From Owenia fusiformis (Eukaryota > Annelida > Polychaeta > Sabellida > Oweniidae), in NCBI GenBank assembly GCA_903813345.2, contig CAIIXF020000007.1, forward strand, positions 10,485,730 to 10,545,729: a stretch of 60,000 nucleotides of DNA, given 5' to 3'. Below the pieces are notes generated by a model that saw only the letters and a program-made list of their open reading frames with translations, ran no database searches and was not told the DNA's origin. Below, in pieces: positions 59,367 through 60,000 of the stretch. The position numbers and the translations under genes are program-made. Numbering within the stretch: position 1 is the stretch's first letter; each line of letters starts with the position of its first letter.

Positions 59367-60000
59367 TGATATAAATATTGAAGATAAACTTTATCATAGA
59401 CTATACTCACAGATATTAGTAAATAGCTTTAACCTTGGTTCTTCCAACTGCAATTGGACATTCTAGTTTGCCATCTTGTAAAAGCAAAGTACTTAGATAC
59501 TTTAAAGTCTTAGCTTCAGATTAAGAAAACTTAGATGATAGTAATTCTCTGCAAGAAATGTTTATTCTAGATATTGCTTTCAATATCCGTTAATTCTACT
59601 ATAAGCATAATTGATGATGATTTTAAGATCTCATTGGCGGAATACAATGATCTAAAGAGCAAAAGAACACGCAATAGCATAGGTATTTTCCATAACATTT
59701 TTTTTGTTATATTTATGTAAAGGTATGCACTATTATTAATTATTAATTACTTTGATGTAGAATTCGGTTGTTTCAGGGGCATGTCAGTGTGAAAAGACGC
59801 GTTCAGATGTTTTTTTGTTACAAATGGATTTTAAAGAAAATATTTTGAAAAGATAATGTGGGGTAAAGCTGAGCTCTGTTCTAGTCTGCCACACTTGTTT
59901 TTCTACTCGATATTTATGTATTATACAGGGTGGGAACAAAAAACCAATACCCTACTTCAAATCAGGATAGAAATAGTTAAGTTCAATATGGTACATTGAC
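59367..60000. other. terminal intergenic stretch
   Basis: No gene seen. TATACAGGGTGGGAACAAAA at about 59922 resembles the start of a TA-flanked DNA transposon cut by the window end, but nothing confirms it. Confidence 0.45.

Overview
This window looks like nuclear DNA of an invertebrate animal. Split genes with GT-AG introns, AATAAA signals, AT-rich non-coding DNA, mariner-type elements, many foldback elements, and a metazoan chitin synthase beside a two-vWA secreted protein all point to a lophotrochozoan, most likely a bivalve mollusc. That assignment is inference; the species cannot be named from the sequence. All exon structures were assembled by eye from splice sites and reading phase. 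In each finished gene the phases close exactly.

Layout. 2425-5304 (+): a soluble single-domain angiotensin-converting enzyme (peptidyl-dipeptidase A) in only two coding exons. 7687-14480 (-): the N-terminal half of ODAD4/TTC25, an axonemal outer-dynein-arm docking protein, with two alternative first exons. 14769-19924 (+): a small gene for a 119-residue protein of unknown function, head-to-head with ODAD4 across a 288 bp promoter that carries an RFX X-box-like motif. 20263-29043 (-): a nine-exon carboxylesterase/cholinesterase-like protein with a complete Ser-Glu-His triad. 29200-33662: a repeat-rich gap containing an unusual palindromic GGCCAACGTTGGCC minisatellite inside nested inverted termini. 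35907-39705 (+): a secreted protein with two vWA domains, the first lacking the MIDAS aspartate. 41566-44719 (-): a 109-residue protein with four EF-hands. 50887-59078 (+): a chitin synthase (5' end not found) with an intact catalytic core split by a disordered insert of about 335 residues.

Almost every large intron carries a mobile element: two 5'-truncated LINEs, mariner-like copies and many MITE/foldback elements. ODAD4 and its divergent partner may be co-regulated as ciliary genes. The vWA, EF-hand and chitin synthase genes lie next to each other and could all serve an extracellular matrix, shell or byssus programme, but co-location is the only evidence for that.
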